DNA of 64,000 nt from Streptomyces sp. NBC_00433. Its GTDB lineage: Bacteria; Actinomycetota; Actinomycetes; Streptomycetales; Streptomycetaceae. Below are positions 8,863-20,800 of the stretch, piece by piece. The position numbers were made by a program, and so were the translations under genes. The notes beneath the pieces are model-generated. The model was not told the DNA's origin and did no database searches. It was given only the letters and a program-made list of their open reading frames with translations. The stretch lies in assembly GCA_036015235.1 (NCBI GenBank), contig CP107926.1, forward strand, positions 992,001 through 1,056,000, read 5' to 3'. Position 1 is the first letter of the stretch. Each line of letters begins with the position of its first letter.

Positions 8863-8973
8863 GTCCCCGGCCGGGCCGCTGCGGGTTTCCCGCAGCAGGC
8901 TGCGGAATTGCCGCCGATATTTCGCGGCAGATTTCCGATGCGATCCCGCGGGGCCGTCGGACATGATTCATCC

Positions 8974-9711
8974 ATGAGTGATTCACAGGTGAGTCGAATC
9001 CGCGCCGATGGGATAGAGCCCTATCGGAAGCGCGGCGGCCAGTTGCGTATGGTTCTGCACCCCGGTTCCGTGGGCAGCCGATCCGGCTATATGGGCACGG
9101 CTGTCCTCCAGCCCGGTGAACACGTGGTGGAGCATTTCCACCCCTATTCCGAGGAATTCCTCTTCGTCGTCAGCGGCGACCTGGTGCTCGAGGCGGAGGG
9201 CGAGAACTGGACGCTGGGCGCCGGCGAGGGCATCTACGTGCCCATCGGCAAGCGGCACCGGCTGCGCAATGTGGGCACGACGGAGTCGCTGACCGTCTAC
9301 CACATCGGTCCGCTGGCGCCCGACCCGTCGCTTGCGCACGTGGACACCGAGGTCCTCGGCGAGCCGGAGGCCGGGCAGTCCGAGCAGGCCGACGGCGCGG
9401 CGGGCACCGCCCGCGTCCTGTTCATGATGAAGGTCGACGAGGACAGGCGGGAGGAATTCCTCGCCGCCTACGAGAAGGTCCGCTTCAGCGTCGCGTCGAC
9501 CCCCGGCCACATCCGCGACCAGATCTGCCAGGCGCCCGACGACCCGCGGAGCTGGCTGATCGTCAGCGAGTGGACCACCCTCGCGGAGTTCTTCACCTGG
9601 GAGAAGTCCGAGAGCCACAAGGAAATCGTCCGGCCGATGCGGGAGTGCTACTCCGACCCGGAGTTCCGCAGTTTCACCGTGGTCGCCGAGACGTTGGCGA
9701 CGTGGTCATGA
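8974..9711 (+). CDS. Cupin-ABM fusion polyketide cyclase/oxygenase
   Basis: 245 residues in two domains. Residues about 10-115 form a cupin with the metal motif EHFHPYSEEFLFVVSGD and a later GKRHRLRN. Residues about 150-240 form a dimeric alpha-beta barrel of the SchA/CurD/ABM type (RVLFMMKVDEDRREEF, WLIVSEWTTLAEF). Single-domain relatives in tetracenomycin and spore-pigment clusters take part in ring closure or oxidation of the poly-beta-ketone, so a similar role is expected. I start at ATG 8974, the first ATG at the cupin boundary, although no clear ribosome site precedes it. The stop overlaps the next gene (ATGA). Confidence 0.88.
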   Translation: MSDSQVSRIRADGIEPYRKRGGQLRMVLHPGSVGSRSGYMGTAVLQPGEHVVEHFHPYSEEFLFVVSGDLVLEAEGENWTLGAGEGIYVPIGKRHRLRNVGTTESLTVYHIGPLAPDPSLAHVDTEVLGEPEAGQSEQADGAAGTARVLFMMKVDEDRREEFLAAYEKVRFSVASTPGHIRDQICQAPDDPRSWLIVSEWTTLAEFFTWEKSESHKEIVRPMRECYSDPEFRSFTVVAETLATWS

Positions 9712-10046
9712 GCACGATTTCCGCCGAGGAACGGCTGATGATCTACATCAACGTCTTCACCTGCAAGCCGGAGAACCAGCAGGCGCTGTCCACCGCCATC
9801 CGCAAGGAGACGGACGACATCGTCCGGCACATGCCCGGGTTCGTCTCCGCCAACGTGCACTGCAGCGTCGACGGGACCCGGGTGACGAACTACGCCCAGT
9901 GGAGCGAGCTGACCGCCTTCCAGGAGCACATCCGCAGCGAGGCGGGCCGTGCGCTGATCCTCGAACTCCACAAGTACGCCGACAACGCAGATGTGCATGT
10001 TTACCAGGTCGACTGGATCGTATCCGGCGAAAGGGAACTGGCATGA
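9708..10046 (+). CDS. Antibiotic biosynthesis monooxygenase (ABM) family protein
   Basis: 112 residues forming one ABM domain (MIYINVFTCKPENQQ, MPGFVSANVHCSVDGTR, QWSELTAFQEH). ActVA-Orf6-like proteins of this fold oxidise anthrones to quinones without metal or flavin; others act as cyclases, so the reaction is uncertain. The ATG at 9708 overlaps the stop upstream. A second in-frame ATG at 9738, behind GAGGA, would place the start just before the fold and is a fair alternative. The stop overlaps the next gene (ATGA). Confidence 0.87.
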   Translation: MSTISAEERLMIYINVFTCKPENQQALSTAIRKETDDIVRHMPGFVSANVHCSVDGTRVTNYAQWSELTAFQEHIRSEAGRALILELHKYADNADVHVYQVDWIVSGERELA

Positions 10047-10432
10047 AGACCGCTCGGGAACTCTGGGAGGCCGTGTACGCCGCGGTCGAGGCGGAGAACC
10101 ACTTCGCGTTCTACGAACTGTGCGACGCGGAGCTGGACATCCGCACCGCGAGCCAGCACAAGACGGGTCCCAAGGGCCTCGCCGGGATGTTCACCCAGCA
10201 GCGCGGCCTGTACGCGGAGCTGGACCACACCGTCGACGGGATCATCGAGTCCGCGGACGGCTCCGCGCTGTCGGCCGAGCTGACGCTGTCCGGCGTGGCC
10301 AAGGGCACCGACGAGCGGTTGACCTGGAATGTCGTGGAGACGATACGGGCCGACGCCGGCCGCATCGTGTCCTGGCACGCCATGCTCGACCGCACCGGAC
10401 TGGTCCAGCGGATCCGCGCCCTCCAGGGATGA
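10043..10432 (+). CDS. SnoaL-like (NTF2 fold) protein
   Basis: 129 residues, alpha+beta-barrel NTF2-like fold (TARELWEAVYAAVEAENHF, MFTQQRGLYAELDHTVDG). Members of the fold act as polyketide cyclases, hydroxylases or isomerases in aromatic pathways. Coupled by ATGA to the genes on both sides. This copy is shorter and more diverged than the SnoaL protein at 11300. Confidence 0.82.
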   Translation: MKTARELWEAVYAAVEAENHFAFYELCDAELDIRTASQHKTGPKGLAGMFTQQRGLYAELDHTVDGIIESADGSALSAELTLSGVAKGTDERLTWNVVETIRADAGRIVSWHAMLDRTGLVQRIRALQG

Positions 10433-11337
10433 CCGCCATGCCGGTCGGGATTCCCGTGCGCCAGGAGGTCGAGGTCGCCGACGGCGTCGTCGCGGTGGTC
10501 AACGGCGACGGCAGCGCGGGCCTGTCCAACAGCGTGCTGCTGCTCGGCGGGCCGGCCACCGTCATCGACACGATGCTGCTGCCGGAGATGGCCGACGCCG
10601 TCGTGGCGGCGCTGAGCCGCCGGGGCCGCAGCGCGGAACTCGTCGTCAACACCCACATCCACACCGACCACATCGGCGGGAACGTCCTGTTCGACAAGGT
10701 GCCGATCATCGCCCATCCGCGCACGGTGGCCGGGATGCGCAAGATGATCGGCGAGCCGGGGCTGCCCGCGCTGCTCGCCAAGGTGATGCCCGCCTTCGCG
10801 GACCGGCTCGGCGGCTGGGACAGCGTGGCCGCGGAACCCGTGCCGGCCGCCGGCATCGAACGCGCGCTGCCCGACGGCACGCGGGTGCTGGAATTCACCG
10901 ACGCCCACTCGGCCGCCGACCTCGCGGTGTGGCTGCCGGCGGAGCAGGTGCTGGTCAGTGGTGACCTGTGCTTCGCCGGTGTGACACCGCTCGCGGTGCA
11001 CGGCCGGGTCGGCGGCTGGCGGGCGGCGCTCGACCAGTTGATCGCGCTGGGCCCCAGGGTCGTCCTGCCCGGTCACGGCAGGCCGGCCGGGATCGAGGCG
11101 CTGCGGGATCTGGCCGACTACTTCGACCGGGTGCTCGCAGCCGCCCGGTCGGCGCACGCCGAGCGGCTGTCCGCCGAAGCGGTGTGGGCCCGGTTCGACC
11201 CGGGCCCCGCGGCGGGCTGGCTCGAACCGGAGCGGACTCTCGTCAACATCCAGGTAGCTCTTTCCGAGATCACCGGAAAACCATTCCAAGGAGAACATCG
11301 TGTCCAACAAGACCGTGGCCCGTCGCATTCTGGATGA
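10429..11337 (+). CDS. Metallo-beta-lactamase fold hydrolase
   Basis: 302 residues. The zinc motif THIHTDHIGG (HxHxDH) is intact, with further ligands probably in SGDLCFAG and LPGHGRP. In polyketide clusters such proteins work as thioesterases that release the chain from the ACP, or as hydrolases or cyclases, so chain release is a reasonable guess. The start is ATG 10429 (ATGA overlap), with ATG 10438 as alternative. The last 38 bases overlap the next gene, so the C-terminal dozen residues are read in a different frame from the start of that gene. Confidence 0.88.
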   Translation: MTAMPVGIPVRQEVEVADGVVAVVNGDGSAGLSNSVLLLGGPATVIDTMLLPEMADAVVAALSRRGRSAELVVNTHIHTDHIGGNVLFDKVPIIAHPRTVAGMRKMIGEPGLPALLAKVMPAFADRLGGWDSVAAEPVPAAGIERALPDGTRVLEFTDAHSAADLAVWLPAEQVLVSGDLCFAGVTPLAVHGRVGGWRAALDQLIALGPRVVLPGHGRPAGIEALRDLADYFDRVLAAARSAHAERLSAEAVWARFDPGPAAGWLEPERTLVNIQVALSEITGKPFQGEHRVQQDRGPSHSG

Positions 11338-11746
11338 AGGATTCTCCCAGGGAAATGCCGACGTTCTCGACGAGGTGATGAGCGAGGACTTCGTCAACCA
11401 CAACGCGCCGCCCGGAATGGACACCAGCCGCGAGGGCGTCAAGTCGGTGATCCTGATCGAGCGGCAGGGATTCCCTGACCTGAAGGTCAACATCATCCGC
11501 GAGTTCGAGGACGGCGAGTACGTCATCCAGCACGTCGAGCTGACCGGCACCCACAAGGGCGTGGTGTTCGGCGCCGAGCCGACCGGCCGCACCATCAGCT
11601 GGAACGAGATCCACATCGCCCGGGTCCGCGACGGCCAGGTGAGCGAGCACTGGGCCTGCAACGACCTGCACGTCCTGATGATGCAGCTGGGCAAGATGGC
11701 GCCGCCGGACACCTCCGCCTTCCGCCGGGCGCCCGCCGCTTCCTGA
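11300..11746 (+). CDS. SnoaL-like polyketide cyclase
   Basis: 148 residues of the SnoaL/ester cyclase family (ILDEGFSQGNADVLDEVM, EDFVNHNAPPG, GRTISWNEIHIARV, EHWACNDLHVLMMQLG). SnoaL-type enzymes close the fourth ring of anthracyclines by an aldol reaction. Starts at GTG 11300 with AAGGAG 6-7 bases upstream, inside the end of the metallo-beta-lactamase gene. The 54 bases to the PKS gene do not hold an obvious terminator, so the PKS may be cotranscribed. Confidence 0.9.
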   Translation: MSNKTVARRILDEGFSQGNADVLDEVMSEDFVNHNAPPGMDTSREGVKSVILIERQGFPDLKVNIIREFEDGEYVIQHVELTGTHKGVVFGAEPTGRTISWNEIHIARVRDGQVSEHWACNDLHVLMMQLGKMAPPDTSAFRRAPAAS

Positions 11747-11800
11747 CCGGCACCCCGCGTCGTACTTCGGGATTTCGGGATTTCGTCGAGGAGATGCATC

Positions 11801-14800
11801 ATGACAGACGGGTTCGCAATCATCGGTATGGCCGCCCGGCTGCCCCGGGCGAACGGACCGGCCGAATTCTGGCGGCTACTGGTTTCGGGCACCGACGCCG
11901 TCACCGACCCGCCACAGGGCCGGCCGACCGCGCGCCGCGGTGCATTCCTCGACGACATCACCGGATTCGACGCGGGCTTCTTCGGCGTCTTCCCACGGGA
12001 AGCCGCCGCGATGGACCCGCACCAGCGGCTGATACTGGAGCTGGGCTGGGAGGCGCTGGAGCAGGCGCGGCTGACCGCGGCCCGGCTGGAGGGCACGCAG
12101 ACCGGCGTGTTCGTGGCCGCGCCGGGAGAGGCCGCACCTGCTTCCGCGCCCGACCCCTACACCTTCACCGGGCGGCAGCGCGGCATGGCGGCCAACCGGC
12201 TGTCCTACGCCCTGGGGCTGAACGGCCCCAGCCTCACGGTGGACACCGGTCAGTCCTCGTCGCTGGTCGCGGTGCACCTGGCGGTGCAGTCGCTGCGCGG
12301 CGGCGAGTGCGACCTGGCCATCGCCGGCGGGGCCAGCCTGATGGTGGCCCCCGACACCGGCAACGGCCTGGCGGAGATGGGCGTGCTGTCCCCCGACGCC
12401 CGCTGCCATGTCTTCGACAGCCGCGCCAACGGCTTCGTACGCGGCGAAGGCGGCGGCCTGGTCGTCCTGAAGCGGCTGGCCGACGCCCTCGCCGACGGCG
12501 ACCCGATCGCCGCGGTCGTCGCCGGCAGCGCGGTCAACAACGACGGCCGCACGGAGGGGCTGACGACACCCAGCGCCGCCGCGCAGCAGGCCCTGCTCGA
12601 ACGGGCGTGCCGCCAGGCCGGGATCGACCCGGGAGCGGTCCAGTACGTCGAACTGCACGGCACCGGCACGGCCGTCGGCGACCCCGTCGAGGCCGCCGCG
12701 CTCGGCGCCGCGCTGGGCACCGCGCCGACCAGGACGGCGCCGCTGCTGGTCGGGTCGGTCAAGACCAACATCGGCCACCTGGAGGCCGCGGCAGGCATCG
12801 CGGGGCTGCTCAAGACGGTGCTGAGCCTGCGCAACCGGCACGTGCCGGCGAGCCTGCACTTCGTGGAGCCCAACCCGGCGATCCCGCTGGCGGAGTTGAA
12901 CCTCGCGGTGAACACGGCGTCCCGGCCGTGGCCCGAGGGCCCGGCCGTCGCGGGCGTCAGCTCGTTCGGCCTCGGCGGGACGAACTGCCACGTGGTGCTC
13001 ACCGAGGCACCCCCGGCGCCGGCGCCGCCCGCGCCGTCCGGCCTGCCGGTGGTGCCGTGGGTGCTGTCGGCGAAGACCCCCGAGGCCCTGCGCGCGCAGG
13101 CCCTGCGGCTGCTGGACCAGGCCGCTGGTGCCGACCCGGTGGACGTCGGGTTCTCGCTGGCGACCACCCGGACGGCCTTCCCGGTCCGCGCCGTCGCCTT
13201 CGGCCGCGACCGCCTCGAACTGGAGTCCGCGCTACGAGCGTTGGCCGGCGGTGAGCTGCCGGCGGTGGCCGGTTCCGCCACGGAGCCGCTGTCGGCGATG
13301 GCCGCCGGCTTCGTGGCGGGGGGCGAGGTGGACTGGTCCGCGGTCTTCACCGGCTCCGGCGCCCGCCCGGTGGACCTGCCCACCTACGCGTTCGACCGCC
13401 AGGCCGCCGGAGCCGCCACCCCGACTGTCGCGGCGCCCTCGCCGGGCGGCGACCTCATCGGGGTCGTCCGCACCGAGGTGGCCGCCCAGTTGGGCCACGG
13501 CGACCCCGGCGCCGTGCCGCGCGAACGCAGTTTCAAGGATCTCGGCTTCGGCTCGCTCAGCGCCGTGGACCTGGCCGAGCGGCTGTCGGCGGCGCTCGGC
13601 AGGCAGGTCGAGCCCACAGCGGTCTTCGACTTCCCGACGCCCGCCGCGCTCGCCGCGCACCTGGCCGAGCACGCGGCGGACGACCGCGCCGCCGACGAGG
13701 CGCCGACTGCCGAGCGCCCGCGCCCGGCCCGTACCGCCCGGCCCGCCGACGACGACCCGATCGCCATCGTCGGCATCGGCTGCCGGTATCCGGGCGGCAT
13801 CGCCTCCGCGGCGGACCTGTGGGACGTCGCCGCCGCCGGGCGTGACGTGATCTCCGCCTTCCCCACCGACCGGGGCTGGGACCTGGCCGCGCTCTACGAC
13901 CCCGATCCGGACCGCGCCGGCACCACGTACGTCCGCGAGGGCGGTTTCCTCACCGATGTCGCGGGCTTCGACGCGGGCTTCTTCGGGATCAGCCCCGGCG
14001 AGGCGCTCGCGATGGACCCGCAGCAGCGGCTGCTGCTCGAAGTCGCCTGGGAGGCGCTGGAGAACGCCGGTGTCGACCCGCGGTCGCTGGCCGGCAGCAG
14101 GACCGGCACCTTCGTGGGGATGTACGGCTGGGACTCCAGCGAATCCGTCGAGGGCTACCGCATCACCGGCGGCCTGTCCGGTGTCGCGTCCGGCCGGGTG
14201 GCCTACGCGCTGGGCCTGGAGGGTCCGGCGGTGACCGTCGACACGGCGTGCTCGTCGTCGCTGGTCGCGATGCACCTGGCGTGCGGCTCGCTGCGGTCCG
14301 GCGAGTCGGACCTGGTGCTGGCCGGCGGCGCCAGCGTGATGGCGACACCGCGGGTCTTCCTCGAATTCGCCCGGCAGCGCGGCCTGTCGCCGGACGCGCG
14401 GTGCAAGTCCTTCGCGGCGGCTGCCGACGGCACGGCCTGGGCCGAGGGCGTCGGCGTCGTCGTACTGGAACGCCTCTCGGACGCCCGCAGGAACGGGCAC
14501 GAGGTGCTGGCGCTGGTGCGGGGCAGCGCCATGAACCAGGACGGCGCCTCCAACGGCCTGACCGCGCCCAACGGCCCCTCCCAGCAACGGGTGATCCAGG
14601 CCGCCCTCGCCGACGCCGGACTGCTCGCGGCCGACGTCGACGTGGTGGAGGCGCACGGCACCGGCACCGCGCTGGGCGACCCCATCGAGGCGCAGGCGGT
14701 TCTCGCGACCTACGGGCAGGGCCGGCCGCGCGGCCGGCACCTGCTGCTCGGCTCGCTGAAGTCGAACATCGGGCACACCCAGGCCGCCGCCGGGCTGGCC

Positions 14801-17800
14801 GGCGTGATCAAGATGGTCGCGGCCATGCGGCACGGCATCGTGCCCGCCACCCTGCACGTCGACGCGCCCAGCCCCCACGTCGACTGGTCGTCCGGCGCGG
14901 TGCGGCTGGCCACCGGCGCCGAGGACTGGCCGGACACCGGGCAGCCGCGGCGGGCAGGCGTGTCGTCGTTCGGGATCTCCGGCACGAATGCCCACGTCGT
15001 CCTCGAACAGGCACCCGTCCAACCGGCCCCGCCCCGCGGCGGGCCGCGCTGGCCCGCCGTGCCCTGGGTCCTGTCGGCGCGGACCGAGGACGCCCTGCGC
15101 GGCCAGGCCGAGCGGCTGCTCGCGCACGCCGGCCCCTACGACCCGGCGGACATCGGCAGGTCGCTGGCGACCGCCCGGTCGCGCTTCGAGCACCGCGCTG
15201 TGGTGGTCGGCGCCGACCGGGCCGACATGCTCGCCGGGCTGTCGGCGGTGGCCGCGGGCCTGCCCGCGGCGAACGTGACCTACGGACGGGCCGAGGACGA
15301 CCCCGGCAGGACCGCCTTCGTCTTTCCCGGGCACGGCATCCAGTGGCTGGGGATGGCCGCCGAACTGCTCGACTCCGCACCGGTCTTCGCCGCCCGGATG
15401 GCCGAATGCGCGCGGATCATCGACCCGCTGGTCGACTGGTCGCTGCTGGACACGGTCCGGGAGTGCGCCGACGACTCCTGGCTGGCGCGCGTCGACATCG
15501 TGCAGCCCGCGCTCTTCGCGGTGCTGGTGTCGCTGGCCGAGCTGTGGCGCTCGCTCGGCGTACGGCCCGACGCCGTCGTGGGCACCTCGCAGGGCGAGGT
15601 CGCGGCCGCGTGCGTGGCCGGTGCGCTGTCGCTCGACGACGCGTGCCGGCTCATCGTGGCGCGGGCGCGGCTGATCGCCGAGCAGCTCCCGGGCGCGATC
15701 GTCTCGGTCGGGGCACCGGAGAGCGCCGTGGCGGGACGGCTGCTCCCGGGCCTGTCGATAGCGGGCGTCAACGGTCCGGGCGGGACGACGGTGGCCGGTC
15801 CGGCGGACGTGCTGGCCGACTTCATCGCCGAGCTGCGCGCGGCCGAGGTGCCGGTCAGGATCGTGACGCCCTTCGCCTCGCACTCCCCGCTGGTCGACCC
15901 GCTGGAGGGCGACTTCGCCGACCTGGCCGCCTTCGTACGCCCCACCGCCGCGTCGGTGCCGGTCTACTCGTCGGTGACCGGCGGGACGATCGCGGGCGAG
16001 GAGCTGACGGGCGCGTACTGGTACCGCAACTGCCGGGAGCCGGTGGCCTTCCAGCGGTCCGTGGAGGCCCTGCTCGCCGACGGCTTCACGCACTTCGTGG
16101 AATGCTCCCCGCATCCGGCGCTGGGCATCCACATCGAGCAGACCGCCGAGCTGGCGGGCCGTACGGTCACCGTGGTCGGCTCGCTGCGTCGCGACGAGGG
16201 CGGCCCCGCAAGGCTGCTGGCCTCCGCCGCCGAGCGGTACGTGCGCGGCGGCGAGGTGACCTGGGGCCCGGTCTTCGGCGGCGCGCGGCAAGTGCCGCTG
16301 CCCACCTACGCGTTCGACCGCACGCGGTATTGGCTGGAGCCGAAGCCGCACACCGACGCGGCCGCCCTGGGCCTGACCGCCGCGGAGCACCCGCTGGTCG
16401 GCGCCGTGGCCGAACTGCCGGACACGGGCGCGGTGCTGCTGACCGGGCGGCTGTCGCTCGCCACGCACGGCTGGCTTGCCGACCACGCCGCCGCCGGCGC
16501 GGTGCTGCTGCCCGCCACCGCGTTCGTCGAACTGGCCCTGCGCGCGGGCGCGGAGGCCGGCCGCGAGAGCTTGCGGGAACTGGTGATCCACAGCCCGCTC
16601 GTCCTGCCGGAGCAGGGCGGGGTGGACGTACGGGTGGTCGAGGACGACGGCGAGGTCGCGATCCACTCCCGCGGCGACGGCGAGTGGGTGACGCACGCGC
16701 GCGGCGAACTGGCCGCCGGGGAGCCCGCGGCCCCCCGCCCGCTGCCCGCCGAATGGCCGCCCGCCGCGGCGGCCGCGGTCGGCCTGGACGACGCCTACCA
16801 GCGGCTGGCCGAGCGCGGTTACGCCTACGGGCCGGCATTCCGCGGTCTGCGGGCGCTGTGGCGGCAAGGCGACGAGGTCTTCGCCGAGGTCGCGCTGCCC
16901 GAAGGCACCGACCCGGCCGGGTTCGGCCTGCACCCGGCGCTGCTCGACGCGGCGCTGCACGCGGCGCTGCTCACCGTCGCCGGGCAGGGTGTGGCGCTGC
17001 CCTTCGCGTGGGCCGACGTGCGGCTGCTCGCGACGGGTGCGACGGCCCTGCGGGTGGTGATCACGCCGAGCGGTCCCGACGAGATTTCCCTCGCCGCCTA
17101 CGACGGCTCCGGCCGGCCGGTGTGCACGGCGGGCGGGGTCGTGCTGCGGCGCCTGTCGCGCGAGCAGCAGGCCGCGGTCTCCCGGGCCGGGCAAGCGGCC
17201 GCCCACCGCCTGCTGGAGGTGGCCTGGCCGCCGCTGGCGCGGCCCAGGGCGATCCCGGTGTCGGTCGGGGGCTGGGACGAGCTGGACCGGGGGGCGCCGC
17301 TGCCGAACGTCGTGGTCCTCGATGGCGCCTTCGGGTCGGACACGGCGGGCTTCGACACGGTCGCCGAGACGCACGCCGCCGCCCACCACATGCTCGGGGT
17401 GCTCCAGGACTGGCTCGCCGACGAGCGCTCGGCGGACAGCGTCCTGCTGATCGCCACCCGCGGCGCGGTGCAGCCGGCCGGTGAGGGCCCGCCCGATCCG
17501 GTGGCCGCCGCGGTGTGGGGCCTGGTGCGGGCCGCCCAGGCCGAGGCGCCCGGCAGGTTCGTCCTGGTGGACACCGACGGTGAGGTCGACGTGGCCACCG
17601 TCGTGGCGAGCGGCGAACCGCAGGTGATGATCCGCTCCGGTGTGCTGCGCGCCGCCCGGCTGGCCCCCGTGCGGGATTCGGGCGCGGGCGGCTTCGACAC
17701 CTCCGGCCCCGTCCTGATCACCGGCGGCACCGGCGGCCTCGGCTCGGCGCTGGCCCGCCACCTGGTGACGCGGCACGGCGTACGGAAGGTGCTGCTCGCC

Positions 17801-20800
17801 TCCCGGCAGGGCCCTGACGCGCCCGGCGCCCGCGAACTGGTCTCCGAGCTTGTCGAGTTGGGCGCGACTGCGCAGGTGGTGCGGTGCGACGTCACCGACC
17901 GCGACGCGGTCGGCCGCCTGGTGACACCGGAGCTGGCGACGGTGATCCACGCGGCGGGCGTCCTGGACGACGGCGTCGTGGAGGCGCTGACCCCGGACCG
18001 GATGGACACCGTGCTGCGCCCCAAGGCCGACGCCGCCTGGTATCTGCACGAGGCCACCGAGCGGACCGGCGCCACGCTCGTGCTGTTCTCCTCGGTGCTC
18101 GCCGTGAGCGGCGGCCCCGGACAGGCCAACTACGGCGCCGCCAACGCCTTCCTCGACGCGCTCGCCGCCGCGCGGCACGACCGCGGGCTGCCCACGCTGT
18201 CCATCGGCTGGGGGCTGTGGGACCGCGGCGCGGGCATGGCGGAGCAGTTGGGCGAGGCGGACCTCGCGCGGCTCAGGCGGCGCGGCCTGACCGAACTCCC
18301 GGTCGGCACGGGGCTGGCGCTCTTCGACGCCGCCCTCGCGCAGCACCGGCCGCACGTGGTCGCGATGGCCGTCGACCGGGCGGCGCTCCAGGCGTCCGCC
18401 GGAATCGGCGAACTGCCCGCCGTCATGCGGGACCTGGCCCCGGCCCGGCAGCAGGAGGCGCCCGCCACGGCGGTGTCCGCGAGCGCGGACCTGCTCACGC
18501 TGACCCGGTCCGCGGCCGCGGTGCTGCTGGGGCGCGGCGACGGCGGGCAGATCGACCCCGACCGCAACTTCCGCGACCTCGGCTTCGATTCGCTGCTGGC
18601 CGTCGAGCTGCGCAACCGGCTCAAGACGGCCACCGGGATGACGCTGCCCGCGGGTGTGGTCTTCGACTACCCCACGCCCGCCGCGCTGGCCGGCTACCTG
18701 CGGGACCGGGCCGACGGACGTGGCGACGTCGCGCAGGAGCGTCCCGCGGCCGTGGCCGACGGCGCCGACCCGATCGTCGTGGTGGGCATGAGCTGCCGCT
18801 TCCCCGGTGGTATCGACTCGCCCGAGGACCTGTGGGAGGCCGTGCTCGAAGGGCGGGACGCGATCGGCGACTTCCCGACCGACCGCGGCTGGCAGGTGGG
18901 CGGGCTGACCACCCGGCAGGGCGGATTCCTCGCCGACGCCGGGGCCTTCGACGCGGGCTTCTTCGGCATCAACCCGCACGAGGCGGCCGCGATGGACCCG
19001 CAGCAGCGGCTGCTGCTCGAAGTCGGCTGGGAGGCGGTGGAGCGCGCCGGCATCGCACCGGAGTCGCTGGCCGGCAGCAGGACCGGCGTCTTCGCCGGGA
19101 TCATGGCCCAGGAGTACGGAGCGGGCGCGGACGACGCCGCGGCCGGGACGGAGGGCTACCGGCTGATCGGCAGCCAGGGCAGCGTCGCCTCCGGCCGGGT
19201 CGCCTACGCGCTCGGCCTGGAGGGGCCCGCGGTCACCGTGGACACGGCCTGCTCCTCGTCACTGGTCGCGGTGCACCTGGCCGCGCGGTCGCTGTGGTCC
19301 GACGAGTGCGACCTGGCGCTGGTCGGCGCCGCCACGGTGATCGCCACACCGCGGGTCTTCGTGGAATTCGCCAGGCAGGGCGGCCTGGGCGCCGACGGGC
19401 GCTGCAAGTCCTTCGGGGCGGGCGCCGACGGGACCGGCTGGAGCGAGGGCGCCGGGATGCTGGTGCTCGAACGGATGTCGCGGGCCCGGGAGCGCGGCCA
19501 CCGGGTGCTGGCGGTGATACGCGGCAGCGCCGTCAACCAGGACGGCGCCTCCAACGGGCTGACCGCGCCCAACGGCCCCTCCCAGCAACGCGTCATCCGC
19601 GCGGCGCTGGCGGCCGCCGGGCTGTCCACCGTGGACGTCGACGTGCTGGAGGCGCACGGCACCGGCACGGTGCTCGGCGACCCCATCGAGGCGGAGGCGG
19701 TGCTGGCGACGTACGGCCAGGGCAGGCCCGCCGACCGGCCGCTGCTGCTCGGCTCGGTCAAGTCGAACCTGGGGCACACCCAGGCGGCCGCGGGCGTGGC
19801 CGGCATGATCAAGATGATCGGCGCGCTCAACCGGGGCGTGGTGCCGCCGACGCTGCACGCCGACCCGCCGACGTCCGCGGTGGACTGGTCGAGCGGCGCC
19901 GTCGCGCTGGCGACCGAGCCGGTCGGCTGGCCGCAGACCGGGCGGCCCCGGCGGGCCGGGGTGTCGGCGTTCGGCATCTCAGGCACCAATGCCCATGTGA
20001 TCCTCGAACAGCCCCCGGCGCAGGCCGAGTCCGCCGCCGAGGATCGTGACTGGCCGGTGCTGCCGTGGGTGCTGTCCGCGCGCACCGAGCCCGCGCTGCG
20101 CGGCCAGGCCGCCCGGCTGCTGGCCCACCTGCGGGCGGACGAGGACCTCGACCCGGCGGCCGTCGCCACGGCGCTGGTCGCGACCAGGTCGCGCCTGCCG
20201 CACCGGACGGTCGTCACCGGCGCGGACCGCGCCGAGCTGCTCGAAAGGCTGGCCGAGGCGGCGCAGGCCGAGCCTGCCGAGCAGGTGAGCGGCCCTGTCG
20301 TCTTCCTCTTCCCCGGCCACGGCAGCCAGTACGCCCGCATGGGCGCGACGCTGCACGCCGAATTCCCCGCCTTCGCCACCGCGCTGGACGAGGTGCTCGC
20401 CGCGCTCGACGCGAACCTGGACCGGCCGCTGGCCGAGCTGCTGTTCGCCGCGAAGGGCACACCCGAGGCGGCCGTCCTCCAGGACCGGACCGAATTCACC
20501 CAGCCTGCCCTCTTCGCCATCGAGGTCGCGCTCTTCCGCCTGGTCGAGTCCTTCGGCCTGCGGCCGGACTACCTGCTCGGGCACTCCTTCGGGGAGCTGG
20601 CCGCGGCGCACGTGGCCGGCATCCTGACGCTGCCCGACGCCGCCAGGCTGATCGCCGCGCGCGGCCGCGCGATGGGCGCCCTGCCGCCCGGCGTCATGGT
20701 GCAGATCCAGGCGAGCGCCGACGAGATCGAGCCCACCCTGGAGCCGGGCGTCTCCATCGCGGCGCTCAACGCGCCGGAGGCCACGGTGATCTCCGGCACG

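Noticed and set aside
13232..18979. 1915-codon open frame antisense to the type I PKS
   Set aside because: High-GC third positions keep antisense frames open. The product is low-complexity Arg/Gly/Ala and the sense strand has clear PKS domains.
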